64,000 nt of DNA from Enorma phocaeensis (GCF_900186505.1 NZ_LT891969.1:406852-470851); one strand, 5' to 3'. Counted from the stretch's first letter, positions 17,351-26,993 are shown. Numbers and translations are program-made. The notes: generated by a model from the letters alone, not told the origin.

Positions 17351-18394
17351 TTGTTTTCTTTGATGGACATGCTGTTCGGCCAGTACGCTGGCGACCTTGC
17401 TATCGACCTTGGTACCGCTAACACCTTGGTTTCCGTGCGCGGAAAGGGCATCGTGATTCGCGAGCCCTCCGTCGTCGCCATCGATAAGAACGACGATAGG
17501 ATCCTTGCCGTCGGCATCGAGGCCAAGCGCATGCTCGGCCGCACCCCGGGCAACATCGTTGCGGTTCGTCCGCTGAAGGATGGCGTGATCGCCGATTTCG
17601 ATGTTACCGAGGCCATGCTGCGCTACTTCATCGACAAGGCTTCCGACAAGCGCTATCCCTGGACGCCCCGTCCGCGTGTCGTGGTCTGCGTGCCCTCGGG
17701 TGTCACCTCGGTTGAGAAGCGCGCTGTCTTCGAAGCGACCATGTCCGCCGGAGCGCGCCAGGCTTACCTCATTGAAGAGCCCATGGCGGCCGCTATCGGT
17801 GCCGATCTTCCTGTGGAGGAGCCCACGGGTTCTATGGTTATCGATATCGGTGGCGGTACGACCGAGGTGGCGGTTATCGCCATGGGAGGCATCGTCGTCT
17901 CACAGTCGATCCGCGTCGCGGGCGATGAGTTCGACCAGTCCATCCTTTCGCATGTACGCGATGCCTACAACCTGGCCATCGGTGAGCGCACGGCAGAGGA
18001 TATCAAGATCAAGGTTGGCTCTGCGGTGCCCCTCAAAGATGAGCTCGACGTCGAGGTGAACGGCCGCGACGTCATCACCGGTCTGCCCAAGACCGTGCGC
18101 ATCGAGAGCGAGGAGATCAGGCGGGCGCTGCAAAAGCCGCTTGACGAGATGACCAAGGCAGTCAAGGACGCCCTCGATGCGACGCCGCCGGACCTTGCCT
18201 CGGACCTCATGTACTACGGCATCCTGCTCACCGGTGGCGGGGCCCTTCTGCGCGGCCTCGACGTCTTGCTGCGTGATGAGACCGGCGTCTCTGTCAACGT
18301 GAGCCCCACTGCGCTGGATAACGTTGTCAACGGATGCGCGCGCGTCCTCGAGGCCAACGCGTTCGATGGCGGTTTCGTCCAGAGCAACGCCTAA
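17351..18394 (+). CDS. mreB: Rod shape-determining protein MreB
   Basis: A protein of 347 residues, actin-like ATPase. Phosphate-1 motif DLAIDLGTANTLV, connect-1 and phosphate-2 (IDIGGGTTEVAVIA) and the adenosine motif TGGGALLRGLD are intact. MreB filaments guide lateral wall synthesis at the inner face of the membrane. I take the TTG at 17351 as start (GGAG five bases upstream); an ATG four codons later is an alternative. It heads the mreBCD-PBP2-rodA cluster. Confidence 0.96.
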   Translation: MFSLMDMLFGQYAGDLAIDLGTANTLVSVRGKGIVIREPSVVAIDKNDDRILAVGIEAKRMLGRTPGNIVAVRPLKDGVIADFDVTEAMLRYFIDKASDKRYPWTPRPRVVVCVPSGVTSVEKRAVFEATMSAGARQAYLIEEPMAAAIGADLPVEEPTGSMVIDIGGGTTEVAVIAMGGIVVSQSIRVAGDEFDQSILSHVRDAYNLAIGERTAEDIKIKVGSAVPLKDELDVEVNGRDVITGLPKTVRIESEEIRRALQKPLDEMTKAVKDALDATPPDLASDLMYYGILLTGGGALLRGLDVLLRDETGVSVNVSPTALDNVVNGCARVLEANAFDGGFVQSNA

Positions 18395-18409
18395 GAGAGG
18401 GTCCTCTCC

Positions 18410-19453
18410 GTGCCTCGTTCGCAAGGGTTTTCCTCGCTCAACAACAACAGGCCGTCGACGGGCATGCGTCCGTTCGTGGTTCTCATGATCATCTCCGTAT
18501 TGCTTCTCACCTTCTACTTGCGTGAGGGCGATACCGGTATCATCCATGGTGTTCGTGGCTTCGTTACGACGGTTACGAGTCCCATCCGCTATGCAGGCTC
18601 GGCTGTAGCGTCCCCGTTCAACGCTTTGGGCAACATCATGGGTAACCTCACCGCCTCCCAAGAGACGCTCGAAGAGCTTCGAGCGGAGAACGAACAGCTT
18701 ACCGCTCAGGTGGCTGAGCTCTCAGAGGCGCAGGAGACCGCTACGCGCTTGGAGCAGCTTCTCGGGCTTCAATCTACCTACAACCTGCAGTCCACGGCTG
18801 CCCGAATCATCGGCGACTCGGGTGATGCATGGTCGCGCACGGTGCAGATCAACAAGGGCACGGCCGATGGGCTCTCCATCAACATGCCTGTCTGCAACGC
18901 TTCTGGAGTCATAGGTCAGATCATCGAGGTTTCGACCAACACGGCTACCGTCCGCCTTATCACGGACGAGAACTCCGGTGTCTCCGCCATGGTTCAGGCA
19001 ACACGGGCGCAGGGTATTCTTCAAGGCCAGCCCGATGGGACGCTGAGACTCGAATACGTGACGACCGATTCCGATGTTCAGGAAGGCGATATCATCGTCA
19101 CCTCGGGCATTGGAGGCGTGTATCCTAAAGGGATTCCCCTCGGGACGGTTTCCTCGGTCACCCGCGATGACAATGCCACGTACTACACGATCGTCGTGAC
19201 CCCGGCGTCTTCCGGCACGGAGAACAACGAGGAGGTCCTCGTCATCACCTCGCTCACCGCTGAGCAGACGGCAAGTGATGAGGAGGTTGCCGAGGCGAAT
19301 GCCAACCCGCAGGGTACGGCACGCGATGCATCGTCTGATAGCGGGGAAGCCGACCAATCGGATGGCGATTCTGCTTCGGGCGATGGATCCGATGGCGGCG
19401 AGGAGTCCGATGAGAATGCCGGAACGATAGCGGAAGCTGGGCAAGGGGAGTAG
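18410..19453 (+). CDS. mreC: Rod shape-determining protein MreC
   Basis: A protein of 347 residues (GTG start) with a short cytoplasmic N-terminus, one membrane helix (about 20-36), a coiled coil (about 85-118, ETLEELRAENEQLTAQVAEL) and the beta-barrel core with GVIGQIIEVS and GIGGVYPKGIPLG. It bridges MreB and the PBP2-RodA synthase outside the membrane. The last 65 residues are a disordered Asp/Ser/Glu/Gly tail not needed by the fold and unusual in its length. Confidence 0.94.
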   Translation: MPRSQGFSSLNNNRPSTGMRPFVVLMIISVLLLTFYLREGDTGIIHGVRGFVTTVTSPIRYAGSAVASPFNALGNIMGNLTASQETLEELRAENEQLTAQVAELSEAQETATRLEQLLGLQSTYNLQSTAARIIGDSGDAWSRTVQINKGTADGLSINMPVCNASGVIGQIIEVSTNTATVRLITDENSGVSAMVQATRAQGILQGQPDGTLRLEYVTTDSDVQEGDIIVTSGIGGVYPKGIPLGTVSSVTRDDNATYYTIVVTPASSGTENNEEVLVITSLTAEQTASDEEVAEANANPQGTARDASSDSGEADQSDGDSASGDGSDGGEESDENAGTIAEAGQGE

Positions 19454-19460
19454 GTGAGCC

Positions 19461-20033
19461 ATGGAATACCGCGACACAGCACATAGCCAGCGCGCGCTTG
19501 CCATCCTTATTGCCGTGGCCGCCGTCTTGCAGGTCGCTTTGGCTCCCCAGATCTCGATACTGGGTGGCCGCATCAACTTCATGATCATCCTCGCGGGCGT
19601 GGTCGCCCTCATGGGCAATGCCAGCCAAGCCGTCTACGTCGGCTTTGGTGCAGGATTGCTGTACGATCTGACCTCTCCGGTTCCCGTTGGCCTCATGACG
19701 CTGATCCTTACGGCGGGTTCGTTCCTGCTCGTGCAGATGGCGAGCGCCGGAACGAGCGGATTCTCTTCGACATCCTTGCGTTTCATGGGCATATTCTCTG
19801 TCGGGGTCTGCATGCTCAACGGTATCGCCTTGTTCTTCATGGGGAGCGAGCGCGATCTTCTGCTCTCCCTTGGCGGCCATGGTCTCATGAGCGCCGTGCT
19901 CACAACGGTCGTGTCCATTCCGTTCCTCATGCTTTCCGGTTCCATGGCCTCATCGCGTTCCGGCTTCTCGGCGCACGGCTACGGTACTCGATTCAAGTCT
20001 GCCTCGCGTGGCCGGGGTAGGAGACTGCGGTAG
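19461..20033 (+). CDS. mreD: Rod shape-determining protein MreD
   Basis: A protein of 190 residues with about five membrane helices and the MreD pattern of small polar loops (ISILGGRINFMIILAG, GFGAGLLYDLTSPVPVGLMTL). It is an integral membrane partner in the elongasome. It begins seven bases after mreC and ends just before the PBP2 gene. The basic C-terminus (RFKSASRGRGRRLR) is expected in the cytoplasm. Confidence 0.9.
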   Translation: MEYRDTAHSQRALAILIAVAAVLQVALAPQISILGGRINFMIILAGVVALMGNASQAVYVGFGAGLLYDLTSPVPVGLMTLILTAGSFLLVQMASAGTSGFSSTSLRFMGIFSVGVCMLNGIALFFMGSERDLLLSLGGHGLMSAVLTTVVSIPFLMLSGSMASSRSGFSAHGYGTRFKSASRGRGRRLR

Positions 20034-20044
20034 GGGTGGCATCG

Positions 20045-22111
20045 ATGAGTGCTCAGCTCCTCGTCGTTATAGCCGGCCTCATTCTCGTCGCCGCCATAGT
20101 GGGGTCCCTCATCTTCATGAGGGGCTATTCCGGCCGCTTCACGTTTGACACGAAGAACGGTACGCGCCCTCGCGCGGCAGAAGGAGAGGGCAATACCCAG
20201 GGCCTTGCCTACAAAGGCCGTTTCACCCTGCTGTCTGCAGGGGTCGCCGCGATGTTCACCACGCTTCTCGTGAAGCTCTGGAGCATGCAGATGGTGAGTT
20301 CTGACCACTACGATGAGCTCGCCGTGCAGAACCAGACGAGGACCGTGACCACATCGGCTCCCCGTGGACGCATTCTCGACCGTAACGGGAACGAACTCGT
20401 GCGCAATCGCGCTTCGCTCGCGGTGACCGCCTATCGGGACCTGCGCGAAGACACGGTGCTCGTGCGCCATATCGCCAATGTGCTCGGCATGCCCTACATC
20501 GCCGTCATGCGCAACATCCAGGACAACACCGAGGGCGCCCAGGCGCGCCACACGATAGCAACGGACGTGCGTCGCTCCACGGTCGCCTATATCCAGGAGC
20601 ACGCCGGCGAGTTCTCGGGCGTCTACATCGAGGACCGTACGGAGCGCGAGTACCCGTACGGGACGCTTGCCTGCCATGTTCTGGGCTACACCGGCACGGT
20701 TACCCAAGAGCAGCTGCAAACTCAGCAGGAGCTCATCGATTCGGGCGAGGATTCCGCAAGCTCCATCGTCTACCAATCCGGCGACATCGTCGGCCAAGCG
20801 GGTGTCGAGAGTCAATACGAGAACCTGCTCCAGGGTATCCGGGGCGAGCAGACGGTCACGGTTGACTCTGTGGGCAATGTAACCGGGCAGGTCGGCGAGG
20901 TGCCGCCGCGACCGGGAACCGATATCAAGCTCACGCTCGACCTCACGATCCAGCGCGCCTGCGAGGAAGGACTGGCGTACGCCATCAACATCTCGCAGCA
21001 AGCTGGATACGCGAATGCGCGCAACGGGGCATGCGTGTGCATGGACTGCACCAACGGGGAGATTCTTGGACTTGCGAGCGCGCCGGTGTTCGATCCGTCT
21101 GCATTCGTGGGCGGCATCTCATCCGACCTCTGGTCGGAGCTGAACAGCGAGGAGAGCGGTAATCCGCTTTTGAACCGCGTCGTGAGCGGCCAGTACATGT
21201 CGGCATCGACGATCAAGCCCTTCTCCGCTTTCGCCGGGCTTGAGTACGGCATCTATCCCGCTACCCGAACCACCACCTGTACCGGCTGGTGGACCGGCAA
21301 TGGCGAGGCTTATGGTAAGTGGTGCTGGAACCATTCCGGACATGGCACTTTGAACTTGCAAGGCGGCATCACGTGGTCATGCGACCCGGTCTTCTATGAC
21401 ATGGGTAAGGACTTCTACTACGACAAGGACAATCCCGAGGGATTGCAGGAGATGTTCCGCCGCTGGGGCCTTGGCTCCAAGACCGGTGTCGACCTGCCTG
21501 CCGAGGCATCGGGCCGTGTTCCCGATGCCGCGTGGAAAAACGAGCACTTCTCGGATTACTCCGCGGAGGATCGCGCCTGGAACCCCGGTGACATGACCAA
21601 CATCGTCATCGGTCAGGGCGACATCCTGGTGACCCCCCTTCAGATGGCGACCGCGTATGCGGGTATCGCCATGGGTGGCCTTGAACAGACCCCCCATATC
21701 CTGCTGTCAGCGGTTTCTCGAGACGGCAGCGGCGATGCCTATCTTTACAACGAGACCGGTAGCAAGGAGCGCCTCACCGCCTCCATCAACTCCGATGACG
21801 ACCTCTCGCTCGTCAAGGCCGGCCTGAGGGGCGTCATCTACGAGGAAAGCCCGTCGTGCGCCGCGCATTTCAACAACCTGAGCGTTAAGGTGGAGGGCAA
21901 ATCCGGTACGGGCGAGCGCAGCAACGAGGACCCGTATGCCTGGTTCATCGTCTACGCTCCGGCCGATGATCCAAAATACGTCATCGCCTGCCTGCTCGAA
22001 GAGGGCGGTTTTGGCGCCTCGACAGCGATGTATGCGACTCGTCAGGTGCTCGGCGTGATCTACAACGAGCCCGACAACGTCCCCGTTACAACCACCGACC
22101 AGACCAGGTAA
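20045..22111 (+). CDS. mrdA: Penicillin-binding protein 2 (elongasome transpeptidase)
   Basis: A protein of 688 residues, class B PBP. The transpeptidase motifs are Ser388-Thr-Ile-Lys (SxxK), SCD in TWSCDPVFYDMG, and KSGTG at 619. The N-terminal pedestal has the RGRILDRNGNELVRNRA box. It cross-links peptidoglycan during elongation with RodA as glycosyltransferase. ATG at 20045 has GGGGTGG five bases upstream; a GTG three codons earlier is the alternative. Unusually, two hydrophobic stretches precede the pedestal (about 5-25 and 62-80), where one is normal. Confidence 0.95.
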   Translation: MSAQLLVVIAGLILVAAIVGSLIFMRGYSGRFTFDTKNGTRPRAAEGEGNTQGLAYKGRFTLLSAGVAAMFTTLLVKLWSMQMVSSDHYDELAVQNQTRTVTTSAPRGRILDRNGNELVRNRASLAVTAYRDLREDTVLVRHIANVLGMPYIAVMRNIQDNTEGAQARHTIATDVRRSTVAYIQEHAGEFSGVYIEDRTEREYPYGTLACHVLGYTGTVTQEQLQTQQELIDSGEDSASSIVYQSGDIVGQAGVESQYENLLQGIRGEQTVTVDSVGNVTGQVGEVPPRPGTDIKLTLDLTIQRACEEGLAYAINISQQAGYANARNGACVCMDCTNGEILGLASAPVFDPSAFVGGISSDLWSELNSEESGNPLLNRVVSGQYMSASTIKPFSAFAGLEYGIYPATRTTTCTGWWTGNGEAYGKWCWNHSGHGTLNLQGGITWSCDPVFYDMGKDFYYDKDNPEGLQEMFRRWGLGSKTGVDLPAEASGRVPDAAWKNEHFSDYSAEDRAWNPGDMTNIVIGQGDILVTPLQMATAYAGIAMGGLEQTPHILLSAVSRDGSGDAYLYNETGSKERLTASINSDDDLSLVKAGLRGVIYEESPSCAAHFNNLSVKVEGKSGTGERSNEDPYAWFIVYAPADDPKYVIACLLEEGGFGASTAMYATRQVLGVIYNEPDNVPVTTTDQTR

Positions 22112-22125
22112 GGAGGTGCGAATCC

Positions 22126-23325
22126 ATGCCGCCAGCGAAGGGCGCTGCTGCCAGCAGCCTCAAACACGTCAATAAGAAGCTGAGCTCGTCGCGCAGCACG
22201 TTCAGACAGCAAGTCCATCTTGGCGTGCTCATCGCATGGATCGGGCTTATCGCCTTCGGCACGGTAATCATCTGGTCTGCGTCGCTCACGAACCCCGAGG
22301 CTTCGTTCTCCCGCCATCTGCTCGGTATCGGTCTGGGTGCTTGCGCGGCTATCGTCATGTGGAACCTCAACCTCTCGAATCTGGCCAATCTGTCGAGCGT
22401 GCTGATGGCCGTAGATATCGTCCTCATCTTCCTTCCGTTCGTACCCGGCCTTTCTGTCACCGCCAAGGGCATGACCGGTTGGATCAAGATTCCGCTCATC
22501 GGCCTGAATTTCCAGCCGGTCGAGCTCGTAAAGATCGTCACGATCTTCTACATGTCGGCCCTCGGTGCGCAATATCACGGGAGCATCGACTCGGTGAAGG
22601 AGTACCTCAAACTATGCGGCATGCTCGCGGTGCCATTCATCTGCGTCATCATTCAGGGTGACCTTGGGTCGAGCCTCGTCATCTTCGTTTCCGGCGCGAT
22701 CATCATCATGATGAGCGGCGCGCGCAAGGAATGGGTTCTGGCTACGCTCGCCATCATCATCGGTTTGGTCTCACTCATCTTGGCGACCGATTCGATCGTC
22801 GACGGCATCGTGGGTGACGGGAACTCCTTGATCCAGGACTACCAGATGAATCGACTGCTGGTGTTCCTCGACCCCGAGGCCGATACGTCGAGAGCAGGCT
22901 ACAACCTTCAGCAGTCGCTCATCGCTGTGGGATCAGGCGGGTTCTTTGGGAAGGGGCTTGGAAACGCAACGCAGTCAGCTGCCGGTTTCTTGCCCGAATC
23001 CCATACCGACTTCGTTTTCGCCCTGCTCAGCGAGACGTTCGGCTTCGCGGGCGCGTTCGTCCTCCTTGCGCTTTTCGCGCTGCTGATGTTTTCGACCATC
23101 CGAGTCGCCATCAAATGCGACTCGCTGTTCTATAAGCTCGTCTGCGTCGGGTTCGTGGGCATGTGGCTCTTCCAGATCTTCGAGAACATCGGCATGTGCA
23201 TCGGGCTCATGCCCATCACCGGCATCCCGTTGCCGTTCATCAGCTTCGGCTCTTCATCCATGATCGTCCAGTGCTTGGTTATCGGTATCATCCAGTCCAT
23301 ATGGCGCCGCCATGCGGCTCAGTGA
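22126..23325 (+). CDS. rodA: RodA, SEDS peptidoglycan glycosyltransferase
   Basis: A protein of 399 residues with about ten membrane helices and SEDS-family motifs: GWIKIPLIGLNFQPVELVKI, YQMNRLLVFLDPEADTSRAGYNLQQSLIAVGSG (in part), FLPESHTDFVFALLSE (with the catalytic-region Asp), and GIPLPFISFGSSSM near the end. It polymerises lipid II for side-wall growth with PBP2 encoded directly upstream. ATG at 22126 has AAGGAGG upstream. The first 30 residues are a basic cytoplasmic extension. Confidence 0.95.
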   Translation: MPPAKGAAASSLKHVNKKLSSSRSTFRQQVHLGVLIAWIGLIAFGTVIIWSASLTNPEASFSRHLLGIGLGACAAIVMWNLNLSNLANLSSVLMAVDIVLIFLPFVPGLSVTAKGMTGWIKIPLIGLNFQPVELVKIVTIFYMSALGAQYHGSIDSVKEYLKLCGMLAVPFICVIIQGDLGSSLVIFVSGAIIIMMSGARKEWVLATLAIIIGLVSLILATDSIVDGIVGDGNSLIQDYQMNRLLVFLDPEADTSRAGYNLQQSLIAVGSGGFFGKGLGNATQSAAGFLPESHTDFVFALLSETFGFAGAFVLLALFALLMFSTIRVAIKCDSLFYKLVCVGFVGMWLFQIFENIGMCIGLMPITGIPLPFISFGSSSMIVQCLVIGIIQSIWRRHAAQ

Positions 23326-23334
23326 GGTGTTGCT

Positions 23335-24249
23335 ATGCGTATTCCCCTTGATATGTTCGCCCAAGCCGTAAGGGTCGGCGCCTCTGCCAAACATGATTCA
23401 GATGCGCCCATTCGCGTTTCGGTCTACCTGGACGAGAGCGCTACGCCGTTTCTTGTCGAGACGGTGAGGGACGCTTTCGTTCCGCAGACTACCTCCGCGC
23501 TCGTGCGCGTGGAGCGCATCGCGGCAAAACCGCTGGAACCCCGCGACGACACCGATGTCGCGCTCGTCATCTCATGCGGGTCGGTGCGCTTGCAGGGCGC
23601 TGTTCAGGAGCTCCTGGTCGCAGGGGCTCCAGTGGCCGTCATCGCCGAGTCGAGCGTAGAGGCTCCCTTCATCAAAGCCGACACGCCCATGCTCGGGCTG
23701 ATCGCGGCGACGAACAAGACCTATCTTCTCGAGACCCTCGCTCGCTGGATTCTCGACCGCACCGAGAAGGACGTTGCCTTTGCGGCGAACTTCCCCTTCA
23801 TGCGCATCGCCGCCGTGAACCGCATCGTGACCTCGTGCGCGCTTGCCAACATGGCGACGGGAGCGCTCGTATTCATCCCGGGCGCCGACTTTCCTGTCAT
23901 GACCGCCGCGCAGATCGGCATGGCGTTGCAGCTGAGTTCGATCTTCGGCTACCGATTGGAGCTCGAGCGCGGCTACGAGGTCGCCGCCGTCATCGGCGCC
24001 GGTCTGGCGCTGCGGGCTATGGCGCGCGGCGTATGCCGGTTCCTGCCTCACGGCGGCTTCATCGCGAAAGCTGCCATCGCCGCCGTCGGCACGTATGGCA
24101 TGGGCCGTGTGCTTGCTTCGATATACGAGCGCGGCGTCGACTACTCCTCCATCAACGGGGCAATCAAGTCCCTCGTTGCTCGCGTCCGCGGGGCAGGGAC
24201 CGCTGGTGACGGTTCTCCCGCCTCCGTCGCGGTCGCTTCCGTTCGATAG
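23335..24249 (+). CDS. DUF697-like membrane protein of unknown function
   Basis: A protein of 304 residues. The first half looks like a soluble Rossmann-type domain without a P-loop (RVSVYLDESATPFLVETV, ALVISCGS, VAVIAESSVEAPF). The second half (about 160-275) has two hydrophobic helices around a VFIPGADFPVMTAAQIGMAL segment and ends in GYEVAAVIGAGLALRAMARG, the pattern of DUF697/YcjF-type domains. It starts nine bases after rodA and ends nine bases before the radical SAM gene, so it belongs to the same transcription unit. Function unknown; a cell-envelope role is inferred only from context. Confidence 0.7.
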   Translation: MRIPLDMFAQAVRVGASAKHDSDAPIRVSVYLDESATPFLVETVRDAFVPQTTSALVRVERIAAKPLEPRDDTDVALVISCGSVRLQGAVQELLVAGAPVAVIAESSVEAPFIKADTPMLGLIAATNKTYLLETLARWILDRTEKDVAFAANFPFMRIAAVNRIVTSCALANMATGALVFIPGADFPVMTAAQIGMALQLSSIFGYRLELERGYEVAAVIGAGLALRAMARGVCRFLPHGGFIAKAAIAAVGTYGMGRVLASIYERGVDYSSINGAIKSLVARVRGAGTAGDGSPASVAVASVR

Positions 24250-24258
24250 GGGGAATGT

Positions 24259-26136
24259 GTGCGTACCGTTTACGAGGACCGTTTCGCAGAACTTGAACCG
24301 TTGCTGGCTCGCGTTGAGAAACCGAGCAGATACCTAGATCACGAATGGGGCGTCCTGTCCTCGAGCGATGCGAGCTACCGGGCGTGCCTCATCTATCCAG
24401 ACACGTACGAGGTAGGTCTTCCAAACCAGGGCCTTGCCATCCTCTACAAGATCCTGAACGCGCAGGAGGGCATCTCCTGCGAGCGCTCCTACGTGCCCTG
24501 GGTCGACATGGCGGACCTTATGCGTGACGCCGGCGTCCCACTGCTCTCGCTCGAAGGCGCGGCTCCCGTCTCTTCGTTCGATGTGGTGGGTTTCCATGTT
24601 CCCCATGAGATGGCGTGCACCAACTATCTCGAAGCCCTCGATCTTGCTGGGATTCCCTTGCTCTCTGCGGATCGCGGTGAAGACGACCCCCTTGTTATCG
24701 CTGGCGGCCCGTCGGTCTACAATCCTGAGCCCATCTGCGCGTTCTTTGATGCGATGCTCATCGGTGAGGGGGAGGAGTCCATCGTCGAGGTCTGCCGCGA
24801 GCATGAGCGCCTCCGTGATGCGGGTGCTTCTCGTCAAGAGATCCTCCGCGCGCTTGCCAAGATTCCCGGTACCTATGTGCCCGGGCTCTATGAGGTCTCT
24901 CATGAAGGAACCTGCACCGATCACGGCTATACGGTTCCTCGCCCGGGCGAGGAGGTTCCCGAGGTCGTTTATAAGCGCGTGATCGCCGATTTCGGCTCAA
25001 CGGATCCCTTGAGCCAATCGATCGTGCCCTTTGCCGAGCTCGTACACGACCGTCTTTCCATCGAGATCCTTCGAGGCTGCGCGCGCGGTTGCCGCTTCTG
25101 CCAGGCTGGTATGACGTATCGCCCCGTTCGGGAGCGCACGCCCGACCAGATCGTCGCTGCCGTAACGCGCGGGCTTGAGCGCACGGGCTACGACGAGGTG
25201 TCGCTCACCTCGCTGTCCACCACCGATCATTCGTGCTGCGCCAAGATCCTGCGGCGGCTCAATCGGGGGCTCGCCGACACGGGAATCTCGGTTTCCATCC
25301 CCTCGCAGCGCCTCGACTCCTTCGGGGTGGACATGGCGCTCGAGGTCGCGGGGGAGAAGAAGGGCGGACTCACGTTCGCGCCCGAGGCCGGCAGCCAGCG
25401 CTTGCGCGACATCATCAACAAGAACGTCACGGAAGAGGATCTCGATCGTGCTGCGCGCGCCGCCTATGAAGCCGGCTGGCGGCGCATCAAGCTCTATTTC
25501 ATGATGGGCCTGCCCGGTGAGCGCGATGAGGACATCGTTGCCATCGCCAACCTTGCGGATCACGTGATCGATATCGCGCATGAGGTCTTCCCCAAAGGAC
25601 AGCGCGGGGGCGTATCGGTTTCCATTTCCGTTTCGGTCTTCATCCCTAAGGCGCACACGCCCTTCCAATGGTGCGGTCAGCTTGATGACGCCGAGGTCCG
25701 CCGTCGCCAGAAGCTCCTTGTCGAGAGCGTTCGGAGCCGTCAGGTGCGCGTGCATTACCATGATGCGTCCACATCGCTCGTCGAGGCTGCGCTCTCGCGG
25801 GCAGGTCGCGATTTCACCCCGGTCATCCTGGGGGCTTGGCGTCGCGGGGCGCGCTTCGACGCCTGGACCGAGCAATTCTCCTTGGATCGCTGGCTTGAGG
25901 CTTCGGCCGAGCTGGGCATGGATCTGCGTCGCATCGCAACGGAGCCCTTCGATCTCGAGGCTCGACTGCCCTGGGAGCACGTGAGCCCGGGAGAGTCCCG
26001 CGGCTTCTTGGAACGCGAATGGCGTCGGGCTCTGGAGGGAAGGACTACCGAGGACTGCACGAGAACCTCGTGCACGGGCTGCGGCATCTGCCCCACGCTC
26101 GGAGCCTCCAATATCCTGGCAGGTGATAGATCATGA
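24259..26136 (+). CDS. Radical SAM protein of the TIGR03960 family
   Basis: A protein of 625 residues. An N-terminal B12-binding-like domain (about 40-200, with CLIYPDTYEVGLPNQGL) is followed by the radical SAM core with the 4Fe-4S motif CARGCRFCQAG at about 277 and a GGLTFAPEAGSQRLRDIINK motif. The C-terminus has a further Cys cluster (CTRTSCTGCGICP) that may bind another cluster. The substrate is not established for this family. GTG start; the last four bases overlap the DUF2344 gene (ATGA), and in many bacteria these two are neighbours or fused. Confidence 0.88.
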   Translation: MRTVYEDRFAELEPLLARVEKPSRYLDHEWGVLSSSDASYRACLIYPDTYEVGLPNQGLAILYKILNAQEGISCERSYVPWVDMADLMRDAGVPLLSLEGAAPVSSFDVVGFHVPHEMACTNYLEALDLAGIPLLSADRGEDDPLVIAGGPSVYNPEPICAFFDAMLIGEGEESIVEVCREHERLRDAGASRQEILRALAKIPGTYVPGLYEVSHEGTCTDHGYTVPRPGEEVPEVVYKRVIADFGSTDPLSQSIVPFAELVHDRLSIEILRGCARGCRFCQAGMTYRPVRERTPDQIVAAVTRGLERTGYDEVSLTSLSTTDHSCCAKILRRLNRGLADTGISVSIPSQRLDSFGVDMALEVAGEKKGGLTFAPEAGSQRLRDIINKNVTEEDLDRAARAAYEAGWRRIKLYFMMGLPGERDEDIVAIANLADHVIDIAHEVFPKGQRGGVSVSISVSVFIPKAHTPFQWCGQLDDAEVRRRQKLLVESVRSRQVRVHYHDASTSLVEAALSRAGRDFTPVILGAWRRGARFDAWTEQFSLDRWLEASAELGMDLRRIATEPFDLEARLPWEHVSPGESRGFLEREWRRALEGRTTEDCTRTSCTGCGICPTLGASNILAGDRS

Positions 26137-26885
26137 GCGAACAATGCTTGTTCAGGCTGCGGATTCGCTACGTAAAGCAGGGTCGCTTGCGCTATCTGGG
26201 CCACTTGGAGGTCATGCACACCATCGAGCGGTCGGTTCGTCGCGCAGGGCTGCCCTATGCGGTCACCCAGGGGTTCTCGCCGCATCTGCGCGCTGGATTC
26301 TCCTCGGCATTGCCGGTGGGCACTGGCTCCACCTGCGAATGGTACGATCTCTTCTTGACCGAGTTGGTTCCAATCGAAGATGCGCTCGCTCGTCTCAAGG
26401 CGGCGACGCCTGCCGACCTCGCACCTCAAGAGGCGGGCTACATCGATGTGCGCGCTGCTGCCCTCACGTCTTTCATCACGCGCGCCAACTACAGCGTCCA
26501 GCTCGTATCTCGTGAGGGACGGGACGTTTCCTTGGACGGGCTTGCTGCTGTGCTCGATCGCGTGGCTGCACGCAGGGAGATACCCTATCAGCGCGGTCGC
26601 AAGACCAAGCGACTCGACCTTGCCCGCACGCTTAAAGGATACGCGGTTCATGCCGGCGAAGAGGCGGGCGCATTCGGAGTCGAGCTTAAGACGTATATGG
26701 ATAACGAGGGGGCGCTCAGGCCCGAGATCCTGCTCGCGGCCATCGATGCCGAGCTAAGGGGGGAACCGGATGCAGCCATCGAGTCCACGGGTATCCAGGA
26801 CCTCGCCTGCTTCGAACGGTATCAGGTCGAGAGGGTGGCGCAGTTTGGTCAGGACGAGACCGGTCGGCGCATCATGCCGCTGTGA
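26133..26885 (+). CDS. DUF2344 / TIGR03936 family protein
   Basis: A protein of 250 residues beginning RLRIRYVKQGRLRYLGHLEVMHTIERSVRRAGLP (in part), the recognisable start of the DUF2344 family, which normally accompanies the TIGR03960 radical SAM protein. It overlaps that gene by four bases, so the two are almost certainly made together and probably interact. In several lineages the pair lies between RNase G and rplU; here rplU follows directly and RNase G is absent. Function unknown. Confidence 0.85.
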   Translation: MSEQCLFRLRIRYVKQGRLRYLGHLEVMHTIERSVRRAGLPYAVTQGFSPHLRAGFSSALPVGTGSTCEWYDLFLTELVPIEDALARLKAATPADLAPQEAGYIDVRAAALTSFITRANYSVQLVSREGRDVSLDGLAAVLDRVAARREIPYQRGRKTKRLDLARTLKGYAVHAGEEAGAFGVELKTYMDNEGALRPEILLAAIDAELRGEPDAAIESTGIQDLACFERYQVERVAQFGQDETGRRIMPL

Positions 26886-26964
26886 CCCAAGCTTCAGGAA
26901 TCCCCGAAGGCAAGGACGAGCGGAGCGCTTCTGGAACAGTATGCGGAGACTCTGCGAATTTCCG

Positions 26965-26993
26965 TTGACGCAGGATTATGTAGCTGCTACTAT
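26965..26993 (+). promoter_or_regulatory. Promoter of rplU-rpmA
   Basis: TTGACG, a 17-bp spacer and TACTAT, close to the sigma-70 consensus. It lies about 40 bases upstream of rplU, so the leader is short and an L21-binding leader structure is unlikely here. Confidence 0.85.
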
